Shown piece by piece: positions 20,832 to 31,293 of a stretch of DNA of 64,000 bases. The DNA is from Limnobacter alexandrii. Its GTDB lineage: Bacteria > Pseudomonadota > Gammaproteobacteria > Burkholderiales > Burkholderiaceae_B. The stretch lies in NCBI RefSeq assembly GCF_005871185.1, contig NZ_SWKN01000010.1:62001-126000 (forward strand), written 5' to 3'. Under the pieces are notes generated by a model. The model made no database searches, was not told where the DNA came from, and saw only the letters and a program-made list of their open reading frames with translations. Numbering within the stretch: position 1 is the stretch's first letter; each line of letters opens with the position of its first letter. The position numbers and the translations under genes were made by a program.

Positions 20832-22391
20832 ATGAATTTATTGAAATCGGCCGCTGCGGTCAGTGCAATGACCATGCTTTCCCGGATAACAGGACTTATC
20901 CGAGAGACAATCACCGCGCGCCTCTTGGGGGCGGGGGCTGAATCGGACGCTTTTTTTATCGCCTTTCGAATTCCCAACCTCTTGCGTCGCCTTTTTGCAG
21001 AAGGCGCTTTTTCGCAGGCCTTCATTCCCATTTTGTCCCAGACCAATGCCACCGAGGGCAAGTCAGCGGCTGTTGATCTGGCCCGGCGAGTCAGTTCTCT
21101 CTTGTTTCTTGCCCTGTTGCTCATTGTTGTAGCGGGCGTGCTGGGCGGCAGTTGGGTCGTCGTGGGCATGGCCAGCGGGCTTGAGCGGGGCAGTGAGCAG
21201 TTTGAGTTGACTGTGCTGCTCACGCAGTGGATGTTTCCCTACATTCTTCTCATATCCATGGTGGCCCTGGCCTCGGGCTTGTTGAATACCTTTCGCTCAT
21301 TTGCATTACCCGCTTTTGCCCCTGTGCTGCTGAACATCAGTTTTATTGCTGGTGCATTGCTTTTGGCACCTTATTTTGATCAGGCTGTGAAAGCGTTTGC
21401 CATTGCCGTGATGGTGGGTGGTTTGCTGCAGGTTGCTGTGCTTTGGTACGGCCTGGCCCGAACCGATTGCTGGATCAATCCGTTTGCAGGTCTGGGTGCA
21501 ATCAAAGCCGCTTGGGCGGATGAAAGGGTTCGTCGCGTGTTGAAGAACATGGTGCCAGCAACGCTTGCTGTGTCGGTGGCGCAGATCAGCTTGATCATCA
21601 ACACCAATATTGCGTCGCACTTGGAGCAGGGCAGTGTGTCCTGGATCTCGTATGGGGATCGCTTGATGGAATTTCCCACCGCTTTGCTCGGCGTGGCCTT
21701 GGGTACTGTGTTGCTGCCCTCACTTTCTGCTGCGGCCACACGCAGCCATGAAGAGTATTCACGTTTGATGGACTGGGGCTTGCGTTTGACGGTGGTGCTG
21801 GTTTTGCCTGCTGCCGTGGGCATGGGTTTGTTTTCGGATGCCTTGGTGGCCTTGCTGTTTCACTATGGGCGCTTTGATGCCAATGACGTCGCGATGACCA
21901 GCCAGGCCGTGATTGCCTACAGCCTGGGGCTGGCGGGCTTGGTCTTGGTCAAAATTCTGGCCCCCGGTTTTTATGCCAAGCAAGACATTCGTACCCCAGT
22001 GAAAATCGGGATACTGGTTGTGTTGGCTACTCAGTTGATGAACGTGTTTACGGTGCCTTGGTTGGGCCATGCCGGTTTGCCGCTGAGCATCAGTGCAGGC
22101 GCAGTGCTCAACGCCACTGTGTTGTATTGGGGCCTTCGCAGGCGTGGCTTGTACACGCCTTCAAGCGGGTGGGGGCTTTATTTCGTCAAGGTGTCGGTGG
22201 CTGCAATGGCCATGGGCATCGCCCTGTGGTTCATGAATCAGCAGTTTGACTGGCTGGGTATGGCTTCCACCCCGCTTGTGCGTGTGGGTGCTGTGCTTGG
22301 CGTAATTGGGGTGTGTGGTGTGCTTTACTTTGCAGTGCTCGCTGCAATGGGATTAAACCCGAAACGCTTGATTCGCAAGCCTGCTGCGTGA
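20832..22391 (+). CDS. murJ: Lipid II flippase MurJ
   Basis: 519 residues with about 14 membrane segments; moves undecaprenyl-linked peptidoglycan precursor across the inner membrane. The N-terminus [23 protein letters not shown] and the following [32 protein letters not shown] are strongly characteristic of MurJ, including the Arg residues needed for transport. No clear Shine-Dalgarno precedes the ATG. It converges on adk with a hairpin between the stops. Confidence 0.95.
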   Translation: MNLLKSAAAVSAMTMLSRITGLIRETITARLLGAGAESDAFFIAFRIPNLLRRLFAEGAFSQAFIPILSQTNATEGKSAAVDLARRVSSLLFLALLLIVVAGVLGGSWVVVGMASGLERGSEQFELTVLLTQWMFPYILLISMVALASGLLNTFRSFALPAFAPVLLNISFIAGALLLAPYFDQAVKAFAIAVMVGGLLQVAVLWYGLARTDCWINPFAGLGAIKAAWADERVRRVLKNMVPATLAVSVAQISLIINTNIASHLEQGSVSWISYGDRLMEFPTALLGVALGTVLLPSLSAAATRSHEEYSRLMDWGLRLTVVLVLPAAVGMGLFSDALVALLFHYGRFDANDVAMTSQAVIAYSLGLAGLVLVKILAPGFYAKQDIRTPVKIGILVVLATQLMNVFTVPWLGHAGLPLSISAGAVLNATVLYWGLRRRGLYTPSSGWGLYFVKVSVAAMAMGIALWFMNQQFDWLGMASTPLVRVGAVLGVIGVCGVLYFAVLAAMGLNPKRLIRKPAA

Positions 22392-22410
22392 GCGGTGTGT
22401 TGTGCAAGCT

Positions 22411-22435
22411 TGCAGCACCTTTGAACGGTGCTGCA
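22411..22435. terminator. Hairpin between convergent murJ and adk
   Basis: TGCAGCACC (22411-22419) and GGTGCTGCA (22427-22435) form a perfect 9-base stem with a 7-base loop between the two convergent stops. There is no clear T-run on either side, so termination is likely only by position. Confidence 0.45.
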
Positions 22436-22449
22436 GCCGTGCATTACTT

Positions 22450-23165
<716 letters not shown>

Positions 23166-23276
23166 AATATTTTTGGCCGTTTTTTCTTATTCGAGGCCTT
23201 TGCGATTATGGGTGCGTCAACTTGCAGCAAACTTACCCACGGGCAGGCTCGAATATTTCTTCATGGTCGTTCAGCC

Positions 23277-24038
23277 TTAACGAGACCCGAACAATGCCCT
23301 GACTTTTTCCAGGTCTTGTACAGTGTCTACCCCGGGAAGCGGGGCATCCTGAATCATACACACTTTTATACGAAAGCCATTGGCCAGCGCCCTGAGTTGT
23401 TCAAGTGATTCAAGCACTTCAATTCGGGCTGGGGGCAGTGTTTGATAGACCTTGAGAAAGCGGGCGCGGTAGGCGTACAGGCCAATGTGGCGAATGCCCA
23501 GTTGGCCCACTGGCGCACCGGTGGGCCAGGATTCATTAGCGTAAGCATCCCGCGGGTAAGGAATGGGTGCCCGGGAGAAGTAAAGCGCTTCACCGTCTTC
23601 ACGCATGGCAATTTTGACCACATTCGGGTTTTTGAATTCTTCCCAGTTGTCAATTGAATGCCCGCAAGTCGCAATGTCTTGCGCATCGTCCAGCAAGGCT
23701 TTGGCCACCAGGTCAATCAATGCGGGGTCAATCAGGGGTTCATCGCCCTGTACATTCACCACCACCGTGTCGTCGGTCCAGCCTCTGATTTGTGCCACTT
23801 CTGCAATCCGGTCGGTGCCCGTTGGCCAGTCACCGCGGGTCATTACGACCTGCAAACCATGGGTTTTGCACACCGATTCAATGTCCGGGTGGTCAGTGGC
23901 CACCAAGACTTCGTCGGCACCCGACTTCAAGGCCTGTTCGGCCACGCGAACAACCATGGGTTTGCCTGCAATGTCGAGCAAAGGCTTGCCGGGCAGGCGA
24001 GTCGACGCGTGGCGGGCCGGGATCACGGCTTTGAACAT
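23277..24038 (-). CDS. kdsB: CMP-KDO synthetase (3-deoxy-manno-octulosonate cytidylyltransferase)
   Basis: 253 residues. Activates KDO with CTP for lipid A/LPS inner-core synthesis. The N-terminus PARHASTRLPGKPLLDIAGKPM is the CTP-binding signature; VVNVQGDEPLIDP and the later RIEVLESLEQLRAL segment are conserved. It follows the small Trm112-like gene by 6 bases, within the exbB-exbD-lpxK-trm112-kdsB operon. Confidence 0.96.
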   Translation of the reverse strand: MFKAVIPARHASTRLPGKPLLDIAGKPMVVRVAEQALKSGADEVLVATDHPDIESVCKTHGLQVVMTRGDWPTGTDRIAEVAQIRGWTDDTVVVNVQGDEPLIDPALIDLVAKALLDDAQDIATCGHSIDNWEEFKNPNVVKIAMREDGEALYFSRAPIPYPRDAYANESWPTGAPVGQLGIRHIGLYAYRARFLKVYQTLPPARIEVLESLEQLRALANGFRIKVCMIQDAPLPGVDTVQDLEKVRALFGSR

Positions 24039-24044
24039 GGAAGC

Positions 24045-24221
24045 TTAGCTGTTGGAGGTTGAAATGGGTTCAGCCTGGTCCACCAGCATGATGGGAATAC
24101 CATCCCGCACGGGAAACGCAAGTTTGTCTGCCTTGCACACCAGATAGCCGTCGCTTGGGCGCTTTTCAAGTGGCCCTTTGCAAATGGGGCAAACCAGAAT
24201 GTCAATCAATTGTGGGTCCAA
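24045..24221 (-). CDS. ycaR: Trm112/YcaR-like small zinc-ribbon-type protein
   Basis: 58 residues, begun with TTG: translation gives MDPQLIDILVCPICKGPLE, then a YLVCKADKLAFPVRDGIPIML segment, which is the Trm112-like signature (CPxCKG, then AFPVRDGIPIML). Proteobacterial members usually keep CP.CKG and one more Cys. An in-frame TAG four codons upstream rules out a longer protein, and AGGA sits 5 bases before the TTG. The start lies inside the end of lpxK (17-base further overlap), and the stop is 6 bases from kdsB. Order lpxK-ycaR-kdsB is the standard one. Function is probably as a small partner protein; not established here. Confidence 0.85.
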   Translation of the reverse strand: MDPQLIDILVCPICKGPLEKRPSDGYLVCKADKLAFPVRDGIPIMLVDQAEPISTSNS

Positions 24222-25275
24222 TGCAATCCTCTAGGGCTTGTGTCAGGGCAGGGGGCAATTTAACGCTGATCTCGGCCACCCACACTTTGGGGTTTGAATC
24301 ATTCAATTTTACGGCATCTTTGCCGCTTGTGATCAGCACCTGTTGGTTGAACTGCGTGCAAAAGTCGTCCGGGTAGTTGAAATGGTCCGGAAGGCCCCGG
24401 CTTGCATCAAGATTCAGGCCTGCAGATTGAATTGCATCAAATAGTTTGTTTGGGTCAGCAATGCCGGTGAAGGCTGCCAAGGTCAGTGATTTCCATTGTT
24501 CCCTGGCTTGTTCAATGGTCAGGACATGTTCGGAGCTCAGTTGCCTGAAGCCGACCAATTGCACTTCTATGGCGTGCCAGTCGTCTCCGCATGGCCAGTT
24601 CAGGGCCTTGCTCAGGGCTTCGGGAGAAATATTGGAGCACAACACAGCTTCGACCGTGTTGAGCCTGGAAAGTGGTTCGCGCAGCGGCCCCGCAGGCAAC
24701 ATGCGGCCGTTGCCATGGGCGCGTCGATCAAACACAACCCATTCAATTTGCCGGGCAAGGCGGTGGTGTTGCAGACCGTCGTCAGAAACAATCAGATCCA
24801 AATCCGGATAGTGCGTCAAGAGAAGTTGCACTGCCTGGTTTCGGTCTGCACAAACCGCCACCGGGCAACCGGTTTCACGGCTTAAAAAAAGGGGCTCGTC
24901 GCCTGCATCGCCAGCGTCTGGCGAACTGTGGGCCGGATCAATCAATATCGGGGTGTTTGTTGATCGTCGTCCATAACCACGGCTGACGATGCCTACCTTG
25001 CCTGCTCGTGCCGCCACATGTTGGCAAACTGCCATCACGATGGGCGTTTTTCCTGCACCCCCGGCAATCAGGTTGCCGACGACCAACACAGGTGGCAGGC
25101 ATGTCTTTTTTGCAGCACGCGTCTTGCGGTTTTGCCCCGAGGCCCAACGCAGGCCCTTGTAAACAGCCTCAAGTGCCTTCAGAGTCAAGCCTGTGAAAAG
25201 CCCCGGCGTTTGCCCGCCGTACCAAATTTGAAGCAAGGCCGATTCGATTCGCGCTTTGCGATCTCTGGTAGTCAT
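24202..25275 (-). CDS. lpxK: Tetraacyldisaccharide 4'-kinase
   Basis: 357 residues. Phosphorylates the lipid A disaccharide at the 4' position on the cytoplasmic face of the inner membrane. The P-loop-like region is VVGNLIAGGAGKTPIVMAV, and SRGYGRR, GDEPLFLSR and SDDGLQHHRLARQIE are typical LpxK motifs. The N-terminus carries a short amphipathic helix. The ATG overlaps the exbD stop by 4 bases, and the 3' end overlaps the small ycaR gene. Confidence 0.96.
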   Translation of the reverse strand: MTTRDRKARIESALLQIWYGGQTPGLFTGLTLKALEAVYKGLRWASGQNRKTRAAKKTCLPPVLVVGNLIAGGAGKTPIVMAVCQHVAARAGKVGIVSRGYGRRSTNTPILIDPAHSSPDAGDAGDEPLFLSRETGCPVAVCADRNQAVQLLLTHYPDLDLIVSDDGLQHHRLARQIEWVVFDRRAHGNGRMLPAGPLREPLSRLNTVEAVLCSNISPEALSKALNWPCGDDWHAIEVQLVGFRQLSSEHVLTIEQAREQWKSLTLAAFTGIADPNKLFDAIQSAGLNLDASRGLPDHFNYPDDFCTQFNQQVLITSGKDAVKLNDSNPKVWVAEISVKLPPALTQALEDCIGPTID

Positions 25276-25700
25276 GGGGCCTTGCCACCTGCGGTGGCAA
25301 TTGACACCCTGGCAACGCCCAGGGAGGCCAGCATGTCCATCACCAGTACCACAGACTGGTGTGTGGCGGCTGCGTCGGCTTCAACAACAGCTCTGCGTTC
25401 TTCGCCTGCGGGTTTGGTTAACAAAACCTTGCTCAGTTCGGTGCGCAGCTGGGTTTCGGTCAATACACTTTGCGAGCCCAGTGCGTAGTTCCCATCTCGC
25501 CCCACCCGAATTCGAAGTGCCTCCGGTGGCGTGGTGTCTTCGCTGGCGCTTTGCGTGCCCGGCAGGTCAACTTCCAACTGGCTGGGTTGCATGAATGTCG
25601 TGGACACCACCAAAAAGATGACAATGACCAAAAGCACATCAATCAGCGGAATAAGATTGATGTCGGGTGCTTCAATGCTTGTTGTTCGCTTGATTCTCAA
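25272..25700 (-). CDS. exbD: ExbD/TolR-family protein
   Basis: 142 residues with a cytoplasmic N-terminus, one membrane helix at about residues 15-37 (INLIPLIDVLLVIVIFLVVSTTF, with the proton-carrying Asp in LIDVLL) and a periplasmic domain. It works with the ExbB-like neighbour as a proton-driven stator. There is no tonB or tolA in the window; in Burkholderiales this pair is commonly found next to lpxK. It lies 11 bases after exbB and overlaps lpxK by 4 bases. Confidence 0.9.
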   Translation of the reverse strand: MRIKRTTSIEAPDINLIPLIDVLLVIVIFLVVSTTFMQPSQLEVDLPGTQSASEDTTPPEALRIRVGRDGNYALGSQSVLTETQLRTELSKVLLTKPAGEERRAVVEADAAATHQSVVLVMDMLASLGVARVSIATAGGKAP

Positions 25701-25711
25701 TGCCCCGCCCC

Positions 25712-26326
25712 TTAGCCTGCTTTGCGCGAGTTGGCGTGTTGTTTCAGCAGGTCTTCAAAAGGTTTCAGTGAGTTTCCCATGTCTTCGAGCAGGCTGTTGA
25801 TCCGGATCCGGAACAGTCGATAGGCGACCAGGGCTGGAATGGCCACGATCAGGCCGAAGGCTGTGTTGTACAGGGCAACCGCAATACCGGCCGCAATGGC
25901 TTCTGGCGTTTGGGCCCCAGAGCCTTGAACGGCAAAAATCTCGATCATCCCGATCACGGTGCCCAACAATCCCATCAAAGGCGCTGCGCTGGCAATCATG
26001 GATAACACGTCCAGGTGTTTTTCAAGCGTGTTTTGAATCCCGACTGATTTGTCCTGCATTGCGGTTTCAATGTCCTCGTTTTTGTAGAACGCGGAAAGCC
26101 CAGCAGCCATAAGGCTGCCGAGCGCGCTATGAGCTTCCAGTCGAGCAATGTTTTGCCGGTCTTTGAATTGGGGCAGGGTTTTGCAAACGTCGGTCACCAG
26201 GTTCTCGGGGATCAATTCTTTTTTACGCAGGGCCCAAACGCGCTCCAACACGATTGCCAATGCGACCACCGAGCCAAAAATCAAAGGCCAAATTGGCCAG
26301 CCCGCCGCAGAAATGATTGACCACAC
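25712..26326 (-). CDS. exbB: ExbB/TolQ/MotA-family proton channel protein
   Basis: 204 residues from a GTG at 26326, preceded by GGAGT; the open frame reaches 26392 but the family N-terminus (WSIISAAGWPIWPL) fits the GTG. Three membrane helices: about residues 10-30, one near 105-130 (ASAAPLMGLLGTVIGMIEIF), and one near 145-170 (GIAVALYNTAFGLIVAIPALVAY). These last two carry the conserved residues that form the proton path with the ExbD Asp. First gene of the operon running to kdsB. Confidence 0.9.
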   Translation of the reverse strand: MWSIISAAGWPIWPLIFGSVVALAIVLERVWALRKKELIPENLVTDVCKTLPQFKDRQNIARLEAHSALGSLMAAGLSAFYKNEDIETAMQDKSVGIQNTLEKHLDVLSMIASAAPLMGLLGTVIGMIEIFAVQGSGAQTPEAIAAGIAVALYNTAFGLIVAIPALVAYRLFRIRINSLLEDMGNSLKPFEDLLKQHANSRKAG

Positions 26327-26625
26327 AAGTAGACTCCTATTCAGTAAGACAGCGACTCTAGCGAAAAAACCAACATTACACAAATTACGCAAAAGCCGAC
26401 ATATTTGTTCATTGTGGATAACTTTGGGGAAAAGCCTCTCAAAATTCCGAATAATCAGTTGCTTGTGAGAAAAATGAACTTTTTGTGTACCGTATTTTGT
26501 TGTTTTTTCCTTTTTATATCAGTGGCTTGTGTTTATTTTCTTGTATTTCAGGCATGTTGCACAGAAAGTAGCTTTTTGTTAGCGCCTGTGGAAATGTTCC
26601 GGTTTTTTGCCAATTTGGTCGATAA
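26327..26625. promoter_or_regulatory. AT-rich divergent exbB/xseA promoter region with a DnaA-box-like site
   Basis: This 299-base gap between the divergent starts is noticeably richer in A and T than the surrounding genes, with long T-tracts around 26500-26520. It holds a perfect DnaA-box 9-mer TTATCCACA on the minus strand (26413-26421), and looser TGTG-A words follow near 26464 and 26585. An open frame at 26405-26629 has no family resemblance and is not called. The promoters were not placed. Confidence 0.5.
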
Positions 26626-27993
26626 ATGATTGACTTAAAAACAGTTTTCTCGGTCAGCCAGCTTGCGCGGCACCTCAATGATCACCTGCGAAATGAATTT
26701 GGTTCAATCCGGATTCAGGGCGAGGTGGCGTCCTTTACCCGCGCTTCTTCCGGGCATTGGTATTTGGCCCTGAAAGACGAGGCTGCACAAATGAAGGCCG
26801 TGATGTTTCGTCAACGCAATGTTCTTGCAGGATTTTTTCCCGCAGTGGGTGACAAAGTCGAGGTGCTTGCCCAACTGGCCATGTATGAACAACGGGGCGA
26901 GTTGCAGTTGATCGTTGATGTGATCAAGAAGGCCGGGCAGGGCAATTTGCATGAGCAGTATTTGCAACTGAAAAACAAATTGACCCAGGAAGGTTTGTTC
27001 GACTCCGCACGCAAGCGCCCACTTCCCTCTGTGGTATTCAATCTTGGGGTGATTACATCCCTGCAGGCTGCAGCACTTGCCGATGTCAAACAGGCCTTGG
27101 CCAGGCGTGCACCCCATGTGCAGTACGCTGTTTACCACACGGCGGTTCAGGGCGAGCAGGCCGCAGCCCAAATTATTGAGGCCGTGCGAAAAGCCGATGC
27201 CGCTGGCCATGAAGCGTTGGTGCTGTGCCGCGGGGGCGGCAGCCTGGAGGATCTTTGGAGTTTCAACGTTGAGGCGGTTGTTCGCGCCGTGGCAACTTGT
27301 AAAACACCGATCGTGGTTGGTGTCGGCCATGAAACCGATGTGACCTTGGCCGAGTTTGCCGCAGACCTGCGCGCAGCAACGCCAACTGCGGCTGCTGAGT
27401 TGATCAGCAGGCCCACGCGTGAATTGCTGGCCGAGATCCAAGGTTTGCACACAGGCTTGCGCAAGGCCCTGCGCCACCGTGCCCAAATGTGGGTTCAACG
27501 TGTGGATCGAGCAGAACTTGGTTTGCTGACACCCACGGCCTACCTGAATTCACTTGAATCACGTTTGGGCGCGGCTGCTGGCCGCCTGCCGAGGCTGGTT
27601 GAGCGCGGCCTTGCGCAACAAACCAATTCTGTTCAGGCCTTGTGGGACGCCATGTCGCTTGAAATGGGCGCAGCTCAAAGTTCTGCGAACCGAGGCGCCC
27701 AGTTTCTTGAAAACGCACTTCTTTCAGCACAGCGAAAGAATATTGCCGCATTCGATTCCCGCCTGGGTCGTCTCGGCTCGGTGGTTGAGGCAGTTTCCCC
27801 TCAACGAACCCTTGAGCGTGGTTACGCATTCTTGCAGCCGCAGCACGGAAGCACGGTGGTTCGCTCCGTGACGGATGTGAAAACAGGCGATGCCTTGCGC
27901 GCCACGCTGGCAGACGGTGAAATTTTAGTGAATGTGCGCGAGAAAACGGAGCTGCGCGGACCCTTCAATGAGGACGTCAAAAATTCAAGATAG
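26626..27993 (+). CDS. xseA: Exodeoxyribonuclease VII large subunit
   Basis: 455 residues. The N-terminal OB-fold ([34 protein letters not shown]) is followed by the catalytic domain with [31 protein letters not shown] and [28 protein letters not shown], all characteristic of XseA, then a coiled-coil region and a C-terminal tail (ERGYAFLQ). Together with XseB (16043) it forms the single-strand-specific exonuclease VII. Expressed divergently from exbB. Confidence 0.97.
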   Translation: MIDLKTVFSVSQLARHLNDHLRNEFGSIRIQGEVASFTRASSGHWYLALKDEAAQMKAVMFRQRNVLAGFFPAVGDKVEVLAQLAMYEQRGELQLIVDVIKKAGQGNLHEQYLQLKNKLTQEGLFDSARKRPLPSVVFNLGVITSLQAAALADVKQALARRAPHVQYAVYHTAVQGEQAAAQIIEAVRKADAAGHEALVLCRGGGSLEDLWSFNVEAVVRAVATCKTPIVVGVGHETDVTLAEFAADLRAATPTAAAELISRPTRELLAEIQGLHTGLRKALRHRAQMWVQRVDRAELGLLTPTAYLNSLESRLGAAAGRLPRLVERGLAQQTNSVQALWDAMSLEMGAAQSSANRGAQFLENALLSAQRKNIAAFDSRLGRLGSVVEAVSPQRTLERGYAFLQPQHGSTVVRSVTDVKTGDALRATLADGEILVNVREKTELRGPFNEDVKNSR

Positions 27994-28070
27994 AATCAAA
28001 GGGGTTGAAATGCTGGGTTTTGCCCCAAGCTGAAGTTTTCGTATTGATTGAAGTGAGAGAGGATACTGAT

Positions 28071-28652
28071 ATGCAACACACACTGCCCGAATTGCCCTAC
28101 GCGATGGACGCGCTTGCTCCCCATATTTCCAAAGAAACACTGGAATACCACTACGGCAAGCACCACGCTGCTTATGTGACCAACCTGAACAACCTGGTCA
28201 AAGGCACCGAGTTTGAAAACTCCAGCCTGGAAGACATCGTCAAGAAGTCGACAGGCGGCGTGTTCAACAATGCGGCGCAAATCTGGAACCACACGTTCTA
28301 TTGGCACTGCCTGTCACCCAATGGTGGCGGTGCGCCCACAGGCAAGTTGGCGGATGCCATCAATGCCAAATTTGGCAGCTTTGATGCATTCAAGGAAGCT
28401 TTTACCAAAAGCGCCATCGGTAACTTCGGTTCCAGCTGGACATGGTTGGTGAAAAAAGCCGACGGTTCAGTCGACATTGTAAACACCAGCAATGCGGCAA
28501 CACCCTTGACTACCCAGGACAAGCCGCTGTTGACCTGCGACCTGTGGGAGCACGCTTACTACATCGACTATCGCAATGCCCGCCCCAAGTACATTGAAAC
28601 ATTCTGGAACCTAGTGAACTGGGAATTTGCATCCAAGAATTTTGAAGGCTGA
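28071..28652 (+). CDS. sodB: Superoxide dismutase (Fe/Mn family, Fe-like)
   Basis: 193 residues. Converts superoxide to peroxide and oxygen. The metal ligands are visible in [10 protein letters not shown] (first His), [10 protein letters not shown] (second His) and [13 protein letters not shown] (Asp and His). The GGAPTGKL and the Gly/Ala pattern around [11 protein letters not shown] fit the iron form better than the manganese form. [15 protein letters not shown] fixes the start at 28071, with GAGAGGA upstream, instead of the longer frame from 28005. A terminator follows. Confidence 0.95.
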   Translation: MQHTLPELPYAMDALAPHISKETLEYHYGKHHAAYVTNLNNLVKGTEFENSSLEDIVKKSTGGVFNNAAQIWNHTFYWHCLSPNGGGAPTGKLADAINAKFGSFDAFKEAFTKSAIGNFGSSWTWLVKKADGSVDIVNTSNAATPLTTQDKPLLTCDLWEHAYYIDYRNARPKYIETFWNLVNWEFASKNFEG

Positions 28653-28675
28653 TCTGTTCGAAATCTGAATGCGAC

Positions 28676-28723
28676 AACCGGCCCTGGCTTGTGCAGATTG
28701 CGCAACTCAGGGCCGGTTTTTTG
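28676..28723. terminator. Terminator between convergent sodB and the DUF192 gene
   Basis: AACCGGCCCTG (28676-28686) pairs with CAGGGCCGGTT around a 19-base loop and is followed by a T-run; the left arm begins with no A-run, so it serves sodB mainly. Confidence 0.8.
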
Positions 28724-28727
28724 TTTG

Positions 28728-29219
28728 CTATTCCAGGGTTTCCATGGCCTGTTGGGGTATGTGCAGCTGTTCACCTGCCTTAATGCCCAGTGTCGAAAAC
28801 CAGTCCCGGTTCATTTCCAGCGCCAGTTTGGCATCGCCAGCCGAGCAGTGAATGTCGGCAGTTCCTGCTTTCATGTGTTCGATATTCAGAATTGTGCCGT
28901 TGACGTCAGCAAAGGCGACATCCAGATCAATCAGTGTGTTCTTCATCCACATGCACTGTGTTTCACTGCGTTTGAATACAAACAACATACCCGAGTTCTT
29001 GCCCAGTTCTTTTCGGTTCATCAGCCCGATTTGACGGCTTAGAACGGTGTTGGCCAGCTCCGCTTTCACGGCATGTTCACCCACTCGAATTTGCACAGTT
29101 GGCAATCGCGCTTGCGCCGGTCCGGCTGCATTGCTTGCGCAGGCAGCCAAGCCCAGCGCCGCTGTCGCCACAGCCATAACAAAAGCGCTGCGGTATTTCT
29201 TGATGAGATCAAAGTGCAT
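28728..29219 (-). CDS. DUF192-family exported lipoprotein-like protein
   Basis: 163 residues. An N-terminal signal with lipobox-like LAACAS at about residues 24-29 suggests a lipoprotein or exported protein. The rest is a DUF192 domain: SRQIGLMNRKELGKNSGMLFVF, CMWMKNTLIDLDVAF, and GTADIHCSAGDAKLALEM, with the MWMKNT core intact. The family is of unknown function; members are often secreted. It is convergent with sodB and divergent from icd. Confidence 0.8.
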   Translation of the reverse strand: MHFDLIKKYRSAFVMAVATAALGLAACASNAAGPAQARLPTVQIRVGEHAVKAELANTVLSRQIGLMNRKELGKNSGMLFVFKRSETQCMWMKNTLIDLDVAFADVNGTILNIEHMKAGTADIHCSAGDAKLALEMNRDWFSTLGIKAGEQLHIPQQAMETLE

Positions 29220-29380
29220 GAAAACTGGTTCCTGTCAGAGAACTGAAAGAAGATGGCGTTATTATACGTCTTGGCGCAATAAGGAATGCAATTTCATATT
29301 GCGAAATAATTGTGATTTTCGTAGTGAAGGGATACACTAGAGTGTTCCCTCTAACACACCAGAGAAGCAGCGGAGAGACC

Positions 29381-30628
29381 ATGTACCAACATATTAAAGT
29401 CCCATCAGTCGGCGAAAAAATCACGGTCAATAGTGATTACTCGTTGAGCGTACCCGATCAACCCATCATTCCATACATCGAAGGCGATGGCACTGGCTTT
29501 GACATTACACCAGTGATGATCGACGTGGTCGACGCTGCTGTGGCCAAGGCATATGGCGGCAAGCGCAAGATCAGCTGGATGGAAATTTACGCGGGTGAGA
29601 AGTCCACCAAGGTGTACGGCCCCGACGTGTGGCTGCCCGAAGAAACCCTGGAAGTGTTGAAAGAATATGTGGTGTCTGTCAAAGGCCCTTTGACCACGCC
29701 AGTGGGCGGCGGTATTCGTTCCATCAACGTGGCTTTGCGTCAGCAACTGGACTTGTATGTTTGCCTGCGCCCTGTGCGTTACTTTGCCGGCGTGCCAAGC
29801 CCGGTCAAAGAGCCCCACAAAACCGACATGGTGATTTTCCGTGAAAACTCGGAAGACATCTATGCGGGTATTGAATACGAAGCAGAAACTGACAAAGCCA
29901 AAAAGCTGATCAAGTTTTTGCGTGAGGAAATGGGCGTGAGCAAGATTCGCTTCCCCGAAACTTCCGGTATTGGCATCAAGCCTATTTCCAAAGAGGGCAC
30001 CGAGCGCCTGTTCCGCAAGGCCATTCAGTACGCCATCGACAACAAAAAGCCTTCAGTGACTATTGTTCACAAAGGCAACATCATGAAGTACACCGAGGGC
30101 GCATTTGCAGCTTGGTCGTATGCTTTGGCCAAGAACGAATTTGGTGCCGAATTGCTCGACGGCGGCCCCTGGATGAAGATCAAGGCTGCGCACGGCGACA
30201 TCGTGATCAAAGATGTAATCGCTGATGCCTTCCTGCAGCAGATTCTGCTGCGTCCAGCTGAATACAGTGTGATTGCCACCATGAATTTGAACGGCGACTA
30301 CATTTCTGATGCATTGGCAGCCCAGGTGGGCGGTATTGGTATTGCGCCAGGCGCAAACCTGTCCGATTCAATCGCGATGTTTGAAGCCACTCATGGCACT
30401 GCACCCAAGTACGCTGGCAAAGACTACGTGAACCCAGGTTCACAAATTCTGTCGGCGGAAATGATGCTGCGTCACATGGGTTGGGTTGAAGCGGCCGATC
30501 TCATCATCACTTCCATGGAGAAATCCATTTCTTCCAAGAAAGTGACCTATGACTTTGCGCGTCTGATGGACGGTGCCACACAGGTGAGCTGCTCCGGTTT
30601 CGGTCAAGTGATGATCGACCACATGTAA
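29381..30628 (+). CDS. icd: Isocitrate dehydrogenase (NADP-dependent)
   Basis: 415 residues, the homodimeric E. coli-type enzyme of the citric acid cycle. The substrate-binding serine motif [18 protein letters not shown] is intact, including the Ser that AceK phosphorylates in E. coli. The start [14 protein letters not shown] at 29381 follows GGAGAG; the longer frame from 29312 is rejected. [24 protein letters not shown] and [17 protein letters not shown] are also typical. Followed by a strong terminator. Confidence 0.97.
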   Translation: MYQHIKVPSVGEKITVNSDYSLSVPDQPIIPYIEGDGTGFDITPVMIDVVDAAVAKAYGGKRKISWMEIYAGEKSTKVYGPDVWLPEETLEVLKEYVVSVKGPLTTPVGGGIRSINVALRQQLDLYVCLRPVRYFAGVPSPVKEPHKTDMVIFRENSEDIYAGIEYEAETDKAKKLIKFLREEMGVSKIRFPETSGIGIKPISKEGTERLFRKAIQYAIDNKKPSVTIVHKGNIMKYTEGAFAAWSYALAKNEFGAELLDGGPWMKIKAAHGDIVIKDVIADAFLQQILLRPAEYSVIATMNLNGDYISDALAAQVGGIGIAPGANLSDSIAMFEATHGTAPKYAGKDYVNPGSQILSAEMMLRHMGWVEAADLIITSMEKSISSKKVTYDFARLMDGATQVSCSGFGQVMIDHM

Positions 30629-30649
30629 GGCAATATTTGTTTGCCCCAA

Positions 30650-30680
30650 GAAAAAAGCCGGCTTGGGGCCGGCTTTTTTC
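30650..30680. terminator. Bidirectional terminator between icd and the csp gene
   Basis: AAAAAAGCCGGC and GCCGGCTTTTTT with a 5-base loop: a near-perfect bidirectional intrinsic terminator serving both convergent genes. Confidence 0.9.
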
Positions 30681-30708
30681 TTAATCGGTGGTTTGATTAT
30701 TTTACTTA

Positions 30709-30930
30709 TCAGGCGGCGCTGGTTGCGTCCATCACAGAGATGTTCTGAGCCTGCTTACCTTTTGGTCCATCCACCACTTCAAAAGTCACTTTCTGACCTT
30801 CTTTGAGTGTGCGGAATCCAGATGCCTGGATTGCTGAAAAGTGGGCGAACAGTTCATCGCTCCCTTGATCTGGAGTGATAAAACCAAAACCCTTTGCATC
30901 ATTGAACCATTTTACGGTGCCGGTCGCCAT
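30709..30930 (-). CDS. Cold-shock protein (CspA family)
   Basis: 73 residues. A single cold-shock domain with the RNP1 motif KGFGFI and the RNP2-like ELFAHFSAI (the usual Val/Phe before HFSAI is Phe-Ala here). Binds RNA and single-stranded DNA. The start [17 protein letters not shown] at 30930 has GGAGG just upstream; the longer frame to 31044 belongs to the leader. The leader is long, as is usual for csp genes. Confidence 0.92.
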   Translation of the reverse strand: MATGTVKWFNDAKGFGFITPDQGSDELFAHFSAIQASGFRTLKEGQKVTFEVVDGPKGKQAQNISVMDATSAA

Positions 30931-31293
30931 CGCGAAACCTCCTTCAAAAAACAATACTTCGATCGGAACGCACGAACTTTCCGACAACTCGCCAGTCTGA
31001 ACCAGCTTGCCTTCTATTCTTTGACGTGTTTGATCCGTGGTCAACCATACAATAGATACATTTTTTAAGGGTTTACCCCTTGTAATAGACAGGGGTTGTC
31101 TACATTTAAATAATTCAGGCTTTTCGGGTGATTGACCCCAAGGGGATTCGATTGCAAATTTGAGAGCGGGTTTGCATAATTTTTGAGATGTTCCCGATTG
31201 AATTTTCAGGAAAAATTTCTAGCCTTGAATAAAGGCAGTGTATTGCTCTCTAATCCTTGTTGCGTGCCCCTTAGAAGTGATTACAATGAAGTT
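30931..31293. promoter_or_regulatory. Divergent csp/clpS leader region with two small palindromes
   Basis: 363 bases separate the divergent csp and clpS starts. Around the middle are AAGGG-tttac-CCCTT (31068-31082) and a perfect TAGACA/TGTCTA with a 5-base loop (31086-31102), both in an AT-rich setting. They may be operator sites or part of the csp leader. The remaining sequence holds no supported gene. Confidence 0.5.

Noticed and set aside
26405-26629. 74-codon frame upstream of xseA overlapping its ATG
   Set aside because: Hydrophobic but AT-rich promoter sequence; no plausible family, no conserved start.
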